Shown piece by piece: positions 7,170-15,527 of a stretch of 27,821 nt of DNA (position 1 is the stretch's first letter; every line of letters starts with the position of its first letter). Made by a program: the position numbers and the translations under genes. The notes beneath the pieces were generated by a model. That model ran no database searches. It had not been told where the DNA came from and worked only from the letters and a program-made list of their open reading frames with translations. Origin of the DNA: a virus; the IMG/VR virus record IMGVR_UViG_3300046007_002511, positions 1-27,821 of that record. One strand, written 5' to 3'.

Positions 7170-7745
7170 TTAGCTTGAGGCCATAATCAGCCAGTTTGTG
7201 CCATTACTGACAAGTGTGGCCCAACTGCCTGCCGTAGCTGGAAGAATGGCGGTGGAGGCCGATCCGCCAATCCTCGGCACCACGTTGGCCGAGGCACTAA
7301 TAAGTGTTAGAGGTTGGTAATTCAAAAACATAACCTCACGTCCAACCCAAGATGACGCCGTGGGAAGGGTAACAACGCAAGACGTAGTCGGCTTGTTGTT
7401 AATTACTCGGTTTTCATTTGATGCAAGAGTAAAGTCGGCAGTCTTGGTAACTGGTTGGCCAAGTCCGGATGGAGTTGCAATGATGTTATCCACGCTCCAA
7501 ATCAGAACATCGGTGGCGCTATACAACGCCAACTTATAGTAAGCATCAGCCCCAAGCCACACAGAAGCCTCACCACGCGCATCAAGAATGACAGGGTTGG
7601 TATTGGCAGAAACTTGGGTGGAATCCGTGTAGGTGGCCAATGGCGAAGTGGTGCCTGCCGTGTAGCTGTACAGCTTGCCGCCGACCAATGGGTTACCGTT
7701 GGCATCAAAGAATTGCAGCTTAGGGGATGGGCTAAGGATGGCCAT
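7170..7745 (-). CDS. Virion protein with tail-fibre-type N-terminal domain (191 aa)
   Basis: Residues 8-90 match a domain common at the front of phage tail fibres and spikes: LQFFDANGNPLVGGKLYSY, TYTDSTQVSANTNPVILD, GEASVWLG and YKLALYSATDVLIWSVDNI. The second half is a beta-rich domain (KTADFTLASNENRVINNK ... CVVTLPTAS ... ILPATAGSWATLVSNGTNW), also familiar from phage structural proteins. No enzymatic or receptor-binding C-terminal domain follows, so it is short for a fibre. It may be an adaptor or a fibre base. Position after gp10 fits a tail component. Confidence 0.7.
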   Translation of the reverse strand: MAILSPSPKLQFFDANGNPLVGGKLYSYTAGTTSPLATYTDSTQVSANTNPVILDARGEASVWLGADAYYKLALYSATDVLIWSVDNIIATPSGLGQPVTKTADFTLASNENRVINNKPTTSCVVTLPTASSWVGREVMFLNYQPLTLISASANVVPRIGGSASTAILPATAGSWATLVSNGTNWLIMASS

Positions 7746-7766
7746 ATTTAACCTGTTGTGATGTTT

Positions 7767-8291
7767 TTACCAAGCCGGGATATAGCGAGTCGTGCCGGCA
7801 TCGTTAATGGCGATCCACTTTGTAGGATTGCCAGCAGCAGGAGAATTTAGAAGCGAACCAGCAGCAGCACCAGAACCGTTTGTCAAAGCCGTCTTGGTGC
7901 CAATCAAAGTAGCCCCGCCCGCCAACACAGCAGTGCCCCCAGTAATGGAGACATTATCCGCGTTTTGGGCAGACATAGTGCCAAGTTCTGTTCTGGGTGA
8001 TAAATCATCAAGCTGGACAATCTGCACCTGAGGCGGGCTTACATCGTCTGGTAACGTTGTTGTGGCAGCAATCGGCGTAACGGATAACTGGCTCAACAAA
8101 GTGACAATGTTGTCAGTCTGATCAACAAAGTTTGGGGCAATCTGTAGATCTACCGTGCTCGCATCACTCGTCCCACTGCCCGTAATTTGAAACAGGTTCA
8201 GCAAGAATCGATACCACTCACGCGATATCAGTCCAGTCCGTTCATCAATAAACGGGACTCGCTGTGGCGGAATATTGGTGATGTTAGGCAT
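7767..8291 (-). CDS. Tail-associated virion protein of unknown function (174 aa)
   Basis: The N-terminus (PPQRVPFIDERTGLISREW, then YRFLLNLFQITG) is a motif I recognise from phage proteins encoded beside tail genes. The rest is low in charge and rich in Thr, Ser, Ala and Gly, with a repetitive beta-like middle (NVSITGGTAVLAGGATLIGT). It overlaps the gp10 gene by 8 nt. In P22 this position belongs to the tail needle gp26, but the expected long trimeric coiled coil is not visible here, so that name is not used. Confidence 0.7.
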   Translation of the reverse strand: MPNITNIPPQRVPFIDERTGLISREWYRFLLNLFQITGSGTSDASTVDLQIAPNFVDQTDNIVTLLSQLSVTPIAATTTLPDDVSPPQVQIVQLDDLSPRTELGTMSAQNADNVSITGGTAVLAGGATLIGTKTALTNGSGAAAGSLLNSPAAGNPTKWIAINDAGTTRYIPAW

Positions 8292-9801
8292 TTGTGCCTG
8301 ACGCTGAGAGTTCCGCGCCCAGAATCATCACCTTCACCGGGTCGGTGCCAGAGATTTCATACACACGGTCGCGCAGTTTCACGGTCATGCCGAGACGACG
8401 CCAAAACACGCGCTTCTTGTAATCCCCATAAGCGCCAGTACCTGTCCAGTGCTCGTTTGACCAAGTGTGGCCGCCGTCATCAGACCAGCGCAGCATCACT
8501 TGAGCTTCATTGTTGAGTGATACAGGATCCAACTCTTGCGTCAGATATGAACCATCTTCGGTCGTAAGAAACTCAAATGCTTCAGTCAGAAGCCTGACAT
8601 CCAAGCCTCGGTCAAAGAACGCACCAGTTTCGCAGTCCAGTTGAAGACTATGGTGAATGGTGCGCTTCAGTGTGTTTTGACCCGTGGGAATGGCTCTCCA
8701 CGAGCGCAGCCACTTCTGAATGTTGCCGCCATCTGCGAACACTTCCATGTCAAACGCATAGATGTCGGCAGTCTCAAAGTCGCCAACAATGATCTCGTTG
8801 TTGAACGCCGCTTGGCAGTTGCTGCGGTGCCTGGTGAACAAGCCACTGTCAAACCCTGCCCGCTCATGCCAGGCTTGCGTTGACACGTCATACACCCATG
8901 TCTTGCCTGCCGTTGGGAACGTCAGCACATAGAAGGAGTGGCCATCTTGCTGGTAGGTGTAGGCGATCGCATCAGAGATCGTGCCGTACTGCTGAATCTG
9001 CCACTCAACAGCGTGAGTGCTGATCCGCTGGCCGGTGTAGCCGTTGGCCCGGTATACCATACCTTGTCCACGAGCATCAGCAGCAAGCCAGAACAACCCG
9101 TTGTCCAGCTTGGCCACGGAGTAGGTAGCAGCACAGCCAATTTCATTGAACGCGCCTTGAATACGCGCCAGTGGGAAATCAGCCCCGCCAGAGTTGTACC
9201 AAACCTCAACCGAGTTGGAGCCAAACAGCCACACTTCCCGGTGATCCACGATCATGGACACTAAACCGTCAGGAGACCCCTCAGCACTGGCAAAGTCCAA
9301 CGGATCAACGGCAGTACCATCCAGCAGGCTGGTGACCCATACAAGCTGTGAGTTGGGTTGGGTAAATACAAAGAACCCATCCAGGTACCCGACCGTCACA
9401 GCGCCAGGAAAGTCCGGGTCAGTGATTTGTGCGAAAACGTTGGTGGTGGCGTTGTAGATGTAGCTGGGGCCGTTGCAAGCAATGAAGAGCTGAGTCCCAT
9501 TGTCTGCCATGCTGACAGGGCCAGAGCCTGATACAGAGCCGATTAACGTAGGCACATAGGCTGCGCTAACTTTGTACAACTGAGTGCCAGAGACAGCGTA
9601 AAGACTACCGCCAAACGACCACAAGCCACGGATAGGGCCAGTGCCGACTGAAGCCAACGGGCGCAAGCCTGGGGCACGTTGCAAAAACCCAGCCTCTTTG
9701 CCGCCTTCAGGAATAACTTCTGGGAACAAGTTGATCATGCGGTTGTCTGCCGCATTGACCGATCTTGCTACATAGGCGCTGCCCAAAATTGGCGTACGCA
9801 T
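8284..9801 (-). CDS. Packaged DNA stabilisation protein, P22 gp10-like (505 aa)
   Basis: Closes the portal channel after packaging and forms part of the short tail. The N-terminus (PILGSAYVARSVNAADNR, then MINLFPE) and the following repeats of a propeller-like beta fold (RGLWSFGGSLYAVSGTQLY; GPVSMADNGTQLFIACNG) are typical of the gp10 family (PF11134 from memory). Length is close to P22 gp10. An upstream GTG at 9804 exists, but the ATG at 9801 overlaps the gp4 stop as TGATG and is the better start. Directly follows gp4, as in P22. Confidence 0.9.
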   Translation of the reverse strand: MRTPILGSAYVARSVNAADNRMINLFPEVIPEGGKEAGFLQRAPGLRPLASVGTGPIRGLWSFGGSLYAVSGTQLYKVSAAYVPTLIGSVSGSGPVSMADNGTQLFIACNGPSYIYNATTNVFAQITDPDFPGAVTVGYLDGFFVFTQPNSQLVWVTSLLDGTAVDPLDFASAEGSPDGLVSMIVDHREVWLFGSNSVEVWYNSGGADFPLARIQGAFNEIGCAATYSVAKLDNGLFWLAADARGQGMVYRANGYTGQRISTHAVEWQIQQYGTISDAIAYTYQQDGHSFYVLTFPTAGKTWVYDVSTQAWHERAGFDSGLFTRHRSNCQAAFNNEIIVGDFETADIYAFDMEVFADGGNIQKWLRSWRAIPTGQNTLKRTIHHSLQLDCETGAFFDRGLDVRLLTEAFEFLTTEDGSYLTQELDPVSLNNEAQVMLRWSDDGGHTWSNEHWTGTGAYGDYKKRVFWRRLGMTVKLRDRVYEISGTDPVKVMILGAELSASGTNA

Positions 9802-10511
9802 CACATATTTCCAGCGTAAATATTGTACCTTTGCCTCGTCGCCACCAGCGCATAAGGCAAGCTCATAATGTCATCAGGATTGTTGATTCGCTTCAGATTG
9901 CGCTTGGATGTCATGGCAATCCGAGCCACAGTAGGCGAAGGTTCAACGCCGAACTCAGGTGCGAACTCGCAGGCTAAGTTGTACCTGAACGCCCTCAAGT
10001 AGCCTGGTGGCAAATAAAGCTGCGTGGCCAACGTGACCGGCTGGACAATCTCATCCACAGAAACGAAGTGCCATTCCAAAGCCCGAGTAGGCTTTGGATA
10101 GATCGTCATCTGGATGTTGGGGTACTCCATGTTGATCCACATCACCTGTGGATAAGTAGAGGTCACCGTCTTCACAGCAATACCGTTGTATTGCTGCTGG
10201 TTGATCATTTTGATGCCAAACGAAACATTCGTTGACGCATCACGGAAATAAGTGGAGTCTTCAAGCAACACAGGCCGGTTGCCAACAAAGTCACCCGTTG
10301 GGCCAAGTGTTCTAGTGATCTGATCCGCAGGCCAAGTGAATACTTGATCTTGGGTGTTATAGATCATCAGCTTCTCAGTGTTCCACGAATCAATCATCTG
10401 ATTCATGGCGAGAAGTGCGTCTTGAGACGTTTCAGCAGAGGGGGTCTCGCCTTCTGCAATCTGGCCAATCAGCCGGAGAGCACCATTAATAATATCGCCA
10501 GCCGTTGCCAT
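9801..10511 (-). CDS. Tail accessory factor / head completion protein, P22 gp4-like (236 aa)
   Basis: First protein to bind the portal after packaging; it creates the site for gp10. Evidence is the start MATAGDIINGALRLIGQIAEG, a pattern shared by gp4-type proteins (helical, with a conserved ALRLIG), then SAETSQDALLAMNQMIDSW, a WTYPxx-like middle (EYPNIQMTIYPKPT) and a helical C-terminus (LRAFRYNLACEFAPEFG). Longer than P22 gp4 (166 aa) but typical of the wider family. AAGGAG lies 8 nt before the start. Order coat, gp4, gp10 agrees with P22. Confidence 0.88.
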   Translation of the reverse strand: MATAGDIINGALRLIGQIAEGETPSAETSQDALLAMNQMIDSWNTEKLMIYNTQDQVFTWPADQITRTLGPTGDFVGNRPVLLEDSTYFRDASTNVSFGIKMINQQQYNGIAVKTVTSTYPQVMWINMEYPNIQMTIYPKPTRALEWHFVSVDEIVQPVTLATQLYLPPGYLRAFRYNLACEFAPEFGVEPSPTVARIAMTSKRNLKRINNPDDIMSLPYALVATRQRYNIYAGNM

Positions 10512-10514
10512 CTA

Positions 10515-10709
10515 TCACGCTCCTTGCGCGATCACTCGCGGGGGTCTACCTCGTCGCTTAACTTCCAGTTCATTCACGGGAGCCGCAACTTCAGACATGG
10601 AAGGCGTGTCAATAGTATACCTCACCCATCCATTACGTTCATCTGCTTCAGCTTCAATCTCAAAGCTAGCAATTTTGTTTCCGTGGATTGGATGTCTGAG
10701 AAATATCAT
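10515..10709 (-). CDS. Small protein with C-terminal AT-hook-like motif (64 aa)
   Basis: The start at 10709 is chosen because AAGGA lies 5 nt upstream; longer frames run back into a terminator. The N-terminal part (MIFLRHPIHGNKIASFEIEA) looks like a small beta unit. The C-terminus contains KRRGRPPRV, which matches the GRP core of AT-hook DNA-binding motifs flanked by basic residues. Small proteins with such tails are common between coat and head-completion genes of similar phages, with no proven role. It could touch packaged DNA, or the motif may be just a basic tail. It begins right after the terminator at 10720-10750. Confidence 0.7.
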   Translation of the reverse strand: MIFLRHPIHGNKIASFEIEAEADERNGWVRYTIDTPSMSEVAAPVNELEVKRRGRPPRVIAQGA

Positions 10710-10719
10710 TGTCATCCTT

Positions 10720-10750
10720 AAAAAGCCCCACACCGTCTCCAGCATGGGGC
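10720..10750 (-). terminator. Rho-independent terminator after the coat region
   Basis: On the minus strand GCCCCA (10750-10745) pairs with TGGGGC (10730-10725) around a 14-nt loop and is followed directly by five T (10724-10720). It lies between the 133-aa gene and the 64-aa gene and would separate highly expressed coat genes from the tail genes. Confidence 0.75.
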
Positions 10751-10758
10751 CTACTACA

Positions 10759-11160
10759 TTAAGCAATACGGTACAAAGTCCAAGCCAGATCGCCAGTTTT
10801 GCGGGCCAAGAATCGAGCCGAAGAGGTTACAGCAACAACAGCGTTACCAACAATAGTCCATCCGGCGCCAACCAAGATAGTTACTGCACCAGAAGAAGTG
10901 CCAAGATTGACCAAGGCCAGTTCAATGGTTGAACCAACTTTGGCATTAGCAATTACAGCTTCGGTCAAAGCAACAGTCGGCAGCGTGTAAGAAGCAGCCG
11001 TTGTGCTTGGGTTGGCAACTAACATACCACCGGTAATTTGAGCAGCCGTCAGAGTCGCGGTTGCAGTCGCGGTCTGAGGATCGGCCATCTCGCCCATGAA
11101 GATTTCATTGACGTTGCCGTCACCGATTTGGTAACCACCACCAACTGTAGGGAGAGCCAT
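10759..11160 (-). CDS. Decoration-like small virion protein (133 aa)
   Basis: Lies directly downstream of the coat gene with AAGGA 7 nt before the ATG. The N-terminus (MALPTVGGGYQIGDGNVNE) is glycine-rich and flexible. The rest is beta-rich and low in charge (TATATLTAAQITGGMLVA; STIELALVNLGTSSGAVTI; AGWTIVGNAVVAV). This composition and position suit a capsid decoration or stabilising protein, but no named family is recognised. Flanked by a UUCG hairpin upstream and a terminator downstream, so its expression is probably tied to that of the coat protein. Confidence 0.75.
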   Translation of the reverse strand: MALPTVGGGYQIGDGNVNEIFMGEMADPQTATATATLTAAQITGGMLVANPSTTAASYTLPTVALTEAVIANAKVGSTIELALVNLGTSSGAVTILVGAGWTIVGNAVVAVTSSARFLARKTGDLAWTLYRIA

Positions 11161-11187
11161 GATTTTTTCCTTAAAAAAGTTACATAG

Positions 11188-11203
11188 AGGGGCCGAAGCC
11201 CCT
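11188..11203 (-). terminator. UUCG-tetraloop hairpin after the coat gene
   Basis: On the minus strand AGGGGC-TTCG-GCCCCT forms a perfect 6-bp stem closed by a C(UUCG)G loop, an unusually stable RNA hairpin. It begins 8 nt after the coat stop codon. The T-tract (TTTTTT, 11178-11173) comes about 10 nt later, too far for a standard terminator, so it may be a partial attenuator or may protect the 3' end of coat mRNA. Confidence 0.55.
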
Positions 11204-11211
11204 TAGACAAG

Positions 11212-12420
11212 TTAGCCCCAGAGACGGCAAGCCATCGCTGGGCGAATGACCTTGTAGCCGTAAAGAACGTCAATACGGCAAGGCATACGGTCATTGTTGA
11301 TGTCGTACTGACGAACAATGCGCATTGAAATACCGTTGTGAACTTGACGAGAAGCCATGTCCACACCTTGGGGCAACAGCAAGTCAGCCGTTGCGAAGGT
11401 GATCGCATCCTTGTGATACACCAAGTTCTGAGCGTACTGGGTAGCAGAGCCGCCCAAGAAGGTCAGGGCTGCGCTGGACTGTGGGAACGAGTTCACAGTA
11501 GCCAGAGCATGAGCCGAGGTAAAGATTGCCGGTGAGACGCTCAGGGTTGCAGTTGTGCCAGAAGACACGGACACGTCAGCAGTCACGGTGAACTGTTGCA
11601 GCGAACCGGTCGATTGACGTGTCTGTGGGTTAACAGCAAACACGCCACCGATGGTGAAAACGTCACCGACCTTGAAGGTAGGCGAACCGCTGGTGAAGCT
11701 GATGGCCAAAGAGGTAGCGCCTTGAGCAGAAACCGTGGTAGCCACGATTGGGGCCGTAGGAGTCACGCCAGTGGTGTGGTTGACGATTGACTGAGACATG
11801 TTGATCTCGTCAAAGCCCAACACGCCAGTGCCCATCATGCCATTCTTGAATTGCTTGCTGATGGTGTCCGTAGGATTGAACAGACCTTTCATGCCTTCAA
11901 CCAAGCCAGCGTTTGCGGCAGGGTTAACGGTGGCGTAACGGGGGCTCATGCCGGCAGCGTTCTCGTTCAGTTTTTGCTGGGCTTGCAACAGAACCAAAGA
12001 GGTGCCAGGGGTCGTGCCAGGGGTGCCAACGGAGGAATAAATCTCACGGTAAGCATTGGCAACGTCAGCATCAATCGAGGCAGCCAGTTGGCTAACGCGA
12101 GGCTTCAGAACACGTTCCGCGAAGTCATCCAATTGCATGGTGAGTTCGGCAGAGGTGAAGTTCACGCCAATGTGCTTTTGATTGGCAACAGCCAGGGTCG
12201 TGGATTGCTCGTTGTCGTCCTGAACTTGCAGGGCGGCACCGTCCGTCACTAGGGCGCGGTCAGGCAGGCGGATACGCAGGGTAGAACCAATCTTGCCTCC
12301 TTCAACAGCAAAGCTGTCGTCGTACTGACGGTTTACGTTACGGGTAAGAACCAGATTGTTCTCCAGGATCTGGAGAGCTTTTCGGGTAATCATGTCAATG
12401 GTTAAGATTGAATTTGCCAC
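11212..12420 (-). CDS. Major capsid (coat) protein, P22 gp5 family (402 aa)
   Basis: Builds the icosahedral shell. The N-terminus (MANSILTIDMITRKALQILE, then NNLVLTRNVNRQYDD) and the following GSTLRIRLPDRALV strand are characteristic of the P22-type coat family (PF11651 from memory). A Thr/Ser/Val-rich insertion near residues 220-310 (VATTVSAQGATSLAISF) corresponds to a surface domain. Length is near P22's 430 aa. The start codon is GTG, with AAGGA 9 nt upstream. Scaffold lies just upstream and decoration-like protein just downstream, the usual order. Confidence 0.92.
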   Translation of the reverse strand: MANSILTIDMITRKALQILENNLVLTRNVNRQYDDSFAVEGGKIGSTLRIRLPDRALVTDGAALQVQDDNEQSTTLAVANQKHIGVNFTSAELTMQLDDFAERVLKPRVSQLAASIDADVANAYREIYSSVGTPGTTPGTSLVLLQAQQKLNENAAGMSPRYATVNPAANAGLVEGMKGLFNPTDTISKQFKNGMMGTGVLGFDEINMSQSIVNHTTGVTPTAPIVATTVSAQGATSLAISFTSGSPTFKVGDVFTIGGVFAVNPQTRQSTGSLQQFTVTADVSVSSGTTATLSVSPAIFTSAHALATVNSFPQSSAALTFLGGSATQYAQNLVYHKDAITFATADLLLPQGVDMASRQVHNGISMRIVRQYDINNDRMPCRIDVLYGYKVIRPAMACRLWG

Positions 12421-12449
12421 GGCAAATGTTCCTTTAAGAAGAAGTTAAA

Positions 12450-13226
12450 TTAACGGTTTCGTGCTTCCAACCTTTTCCGTTCACGCATATTTTCAGCTTC
12501 AATCCACTGGCTGGCCGTCATAGTTTTAGTAGAACGGGGATCAGTAGTGTCATAAGCAGGACTACCCGTTGTGCGGGCAGTAACAGGCGTAATCGGAGTC
12601 GGTGCGCTTGAAGTTTTCTTGACGGGAGGATTGTCAGCCAACTTGGCCTCAATCTTCCCAATTTCCTTAGCTTGCACATAAGGCGTAAGTCTGGAAATAC
12701 GTTCAGCTTCCTTTGGATTGGTTCCCAAGAAGTAAGCTACTTCAGGGCCAATGTCCGAGGATTGAATTGCTTCAGCCATCACGTTGGTGATGGGAAGACT
12801 CGGGTTATATGCGACTTGTTCAAAGTCATCATACTTAGACCGAACCTCTTCTTCACGGTCGTGATAAGCACTCAGCACTTCTTGCTGTTGCCGCTTTGCA
12901 TCCCGGTCACGAAGCAGTTCTTCAGCTTTACGCAGTGCCAGTGCTTCGGCATACGCATCAACTGATTCAAACTGATCTGCTGAAGGAAAGTTAGCTGGGG
13001 TGCTTGGCGCTTGCGACTGTACTGACCGCTGCGCTTGTTCCCTTTCCCACTTACGCTGCTCACGAGCGAGCCTTTTGCCAATGGCTGCATCAAGCTCTTC
13101 TTGGGTGAAGGTCTTGCTAGCTTCCGCTGGCTTTTCTTCCGGCTGAATAACTTCAGTTTCTGGGGCTGCCGTAGCTTCCAGTTCTGGCGCGGGCACTTCC
13201 GCTGAGATTTGAACTTTTTCTGTCAT
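12450..13226 (-). CDS. Scaffolding protein (258 aa)
   Basis: Guides procapsid assembly and leaves before DNA packaging. The start at 13226 (MTEKVQISAEVPAPELE) has AAGGA 7 nt upstream and is preferred to 13259. The N-terminal third is acidic and Pro-rich, the middle is a long charged helix (EELDAAIGKRLAREQRKW; AEELLRDRDAKRQQQEVL) and the C-terminus is basic (ENMRERKRLEARNR), which is the part that binds coat in scaffold proteins. Low hydrophobicity, no Cys, and a position just before the coat gene support the call. Confidence 0.88.
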   Translation of the reverse strand: MTEKVQISAEVPAPELEATAAPETEVIQPEEKPAEASKTFTQEELDAAIGKRLAREQRKWEREQAQRSVQSQAPSTPANFPSADQFESVDAYAEALALRKAEELLRDRDAKRQQQEVLSAYHDREEEVRSKYDDFEQVAYNPSLPITNVMAEAIQSSDIGPEVAYFLGTNPKEAERISRLTPYVQAKEIGKIEAKLADNPPVKKTSSAPTPITPVTARTTGSPAYDTTDPRSTKTMTASQWIEAENMRERKRLEARNR

Positions 13227-13299
13227 GGTTGAATCCTTGGATTCCCTGGTGAATCGCACCAGTACGGGGGGAGTTTACTACTTATTAGATTGTTGATGG

Positions 13300-15129
13300 T
13301 TATGTCTTATTAAATAGACCGACCCAAGTCCCAGCAGACGAACCAGCAACGCCAGCGACTGTACATCGATAGGCTAGAGGATTCCCGGTTGTGGCCACCC
13401 AGTTATATGCAACATCACCGACCTGATTGTCAGCCGCGTTTACGTTGGTGGTTCGAGCAAATCCGCCAATAACAACTCGTGCGCCGTAGTTCGAGCCTGT
13501 CACTCCGTCGCCTTCGTAACTAATCCCGTAACCCTTTGTGGTGACGCGAAAAGCTGTGCTGCTCAGAAGTTCATCGTAATAAAAGTATGTGCTCCATTCG
13601 TTTTTGCCGTATTGGACGGGGTAGGCCGTCGTTCTTGAAGGGGTGTATCCAATCGCGCCAGCGTGCGAAATAAATTTGTTTCCTTCTGCCCAACCGTTCA
13701 AAAGCGCGAACTTAAGTTGGGTGCCCGTCCAAGTCAGTGACGAATCAATGGTGATGTTGTTGTTTGTGAACCGGCAGTTTGTTGCAGAGATAGAATACGA
13801 AAAGACGTTTGTGTCCGAGACCGACCCGCCAATCACACGCGCGTCGTGAGCGTTACCGGAGATTTCACACAGGCCACCAACAGCGCCAACAGACAAGCCA
13901 CTTTCACCAACGAAGGTGTTGTTCCTGATGTAGAAGTTCTTGTAGCCCGTCACGCCACCGAACCCAATCCGAATAAAGTAGTTTGGAACCGCAGGCATAT
14001 ACATGCGGTTGTTGTCAATCGTGATGTCTGTGTTTGTAGCCCCGGAAATGTCTATCCCGAGACCCGCCGTGCTGTTTAAAGTGAAAACATTGTTTTGGAT
14101 TTGAATGCCAGAAGAAGCACCCTCAATGCTGATCTCTTTTGCCAGGTTCCCAAATACGCAATTTGAGATGATCGCGTTAGAAGTTCGGATTGATGCAAGG
14201 CCACGCAAGCCGTTGCCGCTAATCTCTGCCCCAATAACCACAATGTCCGACTGAGTGTAGCCAGCATCAGGTTCAAGATCGATTCCAGCTTGATAGCTGC
14301 CGCCACTGGAATCCGCGTAGCGGCCACCAATCACGCGAACTTTACTGTTCTGGACAATCGACAACGCATTTCTGTTTGCACCTTTGGAATAGCAATTGAC
14401 GATGTGGCCTTTAGCTCCACCATAGGTGCTGGAATAAGTCGGCCCGCAGTAGATGCCATCAGTTGACGAATTGGTAACTGTGCAGTCCTCTATTCGGTAG
14501 TCAACGACACCCCGAAGCGCAATACCCATGCTGGCACCATCTCCGGTGCCGCTGGAGTAGGTCAACTTCTGCATCTCGCAGTTCAAACCCAAAATGTTTA
14601 TGTTGTAGCAGGTGCCGTTCCCAAACGACCGAAACTGAATCGCGCCTTCTTCGTTTCCGTAGTTTGACGTTGCATTAACCACCCAACCTGATGGGATAAC
14701 TTGCTTTAATGTCGCGCCGTAGCCTTCAATGGTGACATCGTGAACGTCTACAAGTTCAACAGCAAAACGCCACGCGTAGGCGCTTGAGTAGTGATTTTGT
14801 GGCGAGAACACGTACACGCCAGGCGGATAAACGCCTCGCACATTACTGCCGATGGCCTTAATCGCGGAATGGAATGCAACTATTGCAAGCGTATCGTCAG
14901 TAACACCATCCCCAACCGCTCCAAAATCCTTAACTGAAACACTCTCCCTGAGCTTGGTCTGCACAGTCGTAACCACAGCCCCCACCCCAGCAGGCGTGTA
15001 GGCAGCAGCGGCACTTAAGTTGGCAACACTGACCTTAACGGTAGCACCAGACTGCACCACAGGCACCAGCTCGGTGCCTGCAAGCGGCAAAGTAGCCGAC
15101 GTGAGTTGGGAGATTTTCTTGTCAGCCAT
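13300..15129 (-). CDS. Tailspike with parallel beta-helix (pectate-lyase-like) fold (609 aa)
   Basis: Binds, and may cleave, the host surface polysaccharide. The N-terminal 65 residues form a small anchor (ADKKISQLTSATLPLAGTEL). The motif VKDFGAVGDGVTDDT at about 66-80 is the hallmark entry into a right-handed beta-helix of the pectate lyase type, followed by many short N-rich coils (ISGNGLRGLASIRTSNAII; IQIQNNVFTLN; ITIDNNRMYM). The C-terminus (after about 540) is a separate beta domain ending AGSSAGTWVGLFNKT. Catalytic residues cannot be fixed by eye. It is unusual that the spike lies between portal and scaffold genes. Confidence 0.87.
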   Translation of the reverse strand: MADKKISQLTSATLPLAGTELVPVVQSGATVKVSVANLSAAAAYTPAGVGAVVTTVQTKLRESVSVKDFGAVGDGVTDDTLAIVAFHSAIKAIGSNVRGVYPPGVYVFSPQNHYSSAYAWRFAVELVDVHDVTIEGYGATLKQVIPSGWVVNATSNYGNEEGAIQFRSFGNGTCYNINILGLNCEMQKLTYSSGTGDGASMGIALRGVVDYRIEDCTVTNSSTDGIYCGPTYSSTYGGAKGHIVNCYSKGANRNALSIVQNSKVRVIGGRYADSSGGSYQAGIDLEPDAGYTQSDIVVIGAEISGNGLRGLASIRTSNAIISNCVFGNLAKEISIEGASSGIQIQNNVFTLNSTAGLGIDISGATNTDITIDNNRMYMPAVPNYFIRIGFGGVTGYKNFYIRNNTFVGESGLSVGAVGGLCEISGNAHDARVIGGSVSDTNVFSYSISATNCRFTNNNITIDSSLTWTGTQLKFALLNGWAEGNKFISHAGAIGYTPSRTTAYPVQYGKNEWSTYFYYDELLSSTAFRVTTKGYGISYEGDGVTGSNYGARVVIGGFARTTNVNAADNQVGDVAYNWVATTGNPLAYRCTVAGVAGSSAGTWVGLFNKT

Positions 15130-15140
15130 GTTTGCTCCAA

Positions 15141-15524
15141 TTATTTAGCAGGAACCCAAACTGGAAACCAGTCCGGACTATAAGGCTTAACCGTGTAGCC
15201 GGTAACACCCGCCAAAAGACTGTCATCCGGTTTTACAAACACCCAAGAGTTTTGTAGCGTTTCCTGCGCCGTTGCCCAGGCTGTTGTGTAGCCTGTGCTT
15301 ACGTTTTTAGATTGTGTCGAGGCAATCACGCCAAAGATCGGAAAGTGCCGCGATGCCGCATCAGTCTGCACCGTTTCTTCAGGGGTCAAGCTGTCTTTAA
15401 CTACAACTTGACCGGTCGAAACGTTCATCAAATCTGGCGAATTGATTGCCTCCACCATGTTCGCATAGATGACTTCAAGCGCGGTTTTTGCTGCCGCTTC
15501 AGTCGTGAAAACTAAGTAGTCCAT
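15141..15524 (-). CDS. Small protein of the receptor-binding cassette (127 aa)
   Basis: Starts MDYLVFTTEAAAKTALEVIY and ends with Trp/Pro-rich KPYSPDWFPVWVPAK. The middle has LTPEETVQTDAASRHFPIFG. No named family is recognised. It is sandwiched between a lectin-like protein and the tailspike, only 3-11 nt from each, so it is likely a partner or assembly factor for one of these spikes. The ribosome-binding signal is poor, suggesting coupling to the upstream gene. Confidence 0.65.
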   Translation of the reverse strand: MDYLVFTTEAAAKTALEVIYANMVEAINSPDLMNVSTGQVVVKDSLTPEETVQTDAASRHFPIFGVIASTQSKNVSTGYTTAWATAQETLQNSWVFVKPDDSLLAGVTGYTVKPYSPDWFPVWVPAK

Positions 15525-15527
15525 GAT

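Noticed and set aside
7767-8291. Tail needle (P22 gp26) call for the 174-aa protein
   Set aside because: The gene order fits, but there is no extended heptad coiled coil and the middle is beta-like and Gly/Thr-rich.
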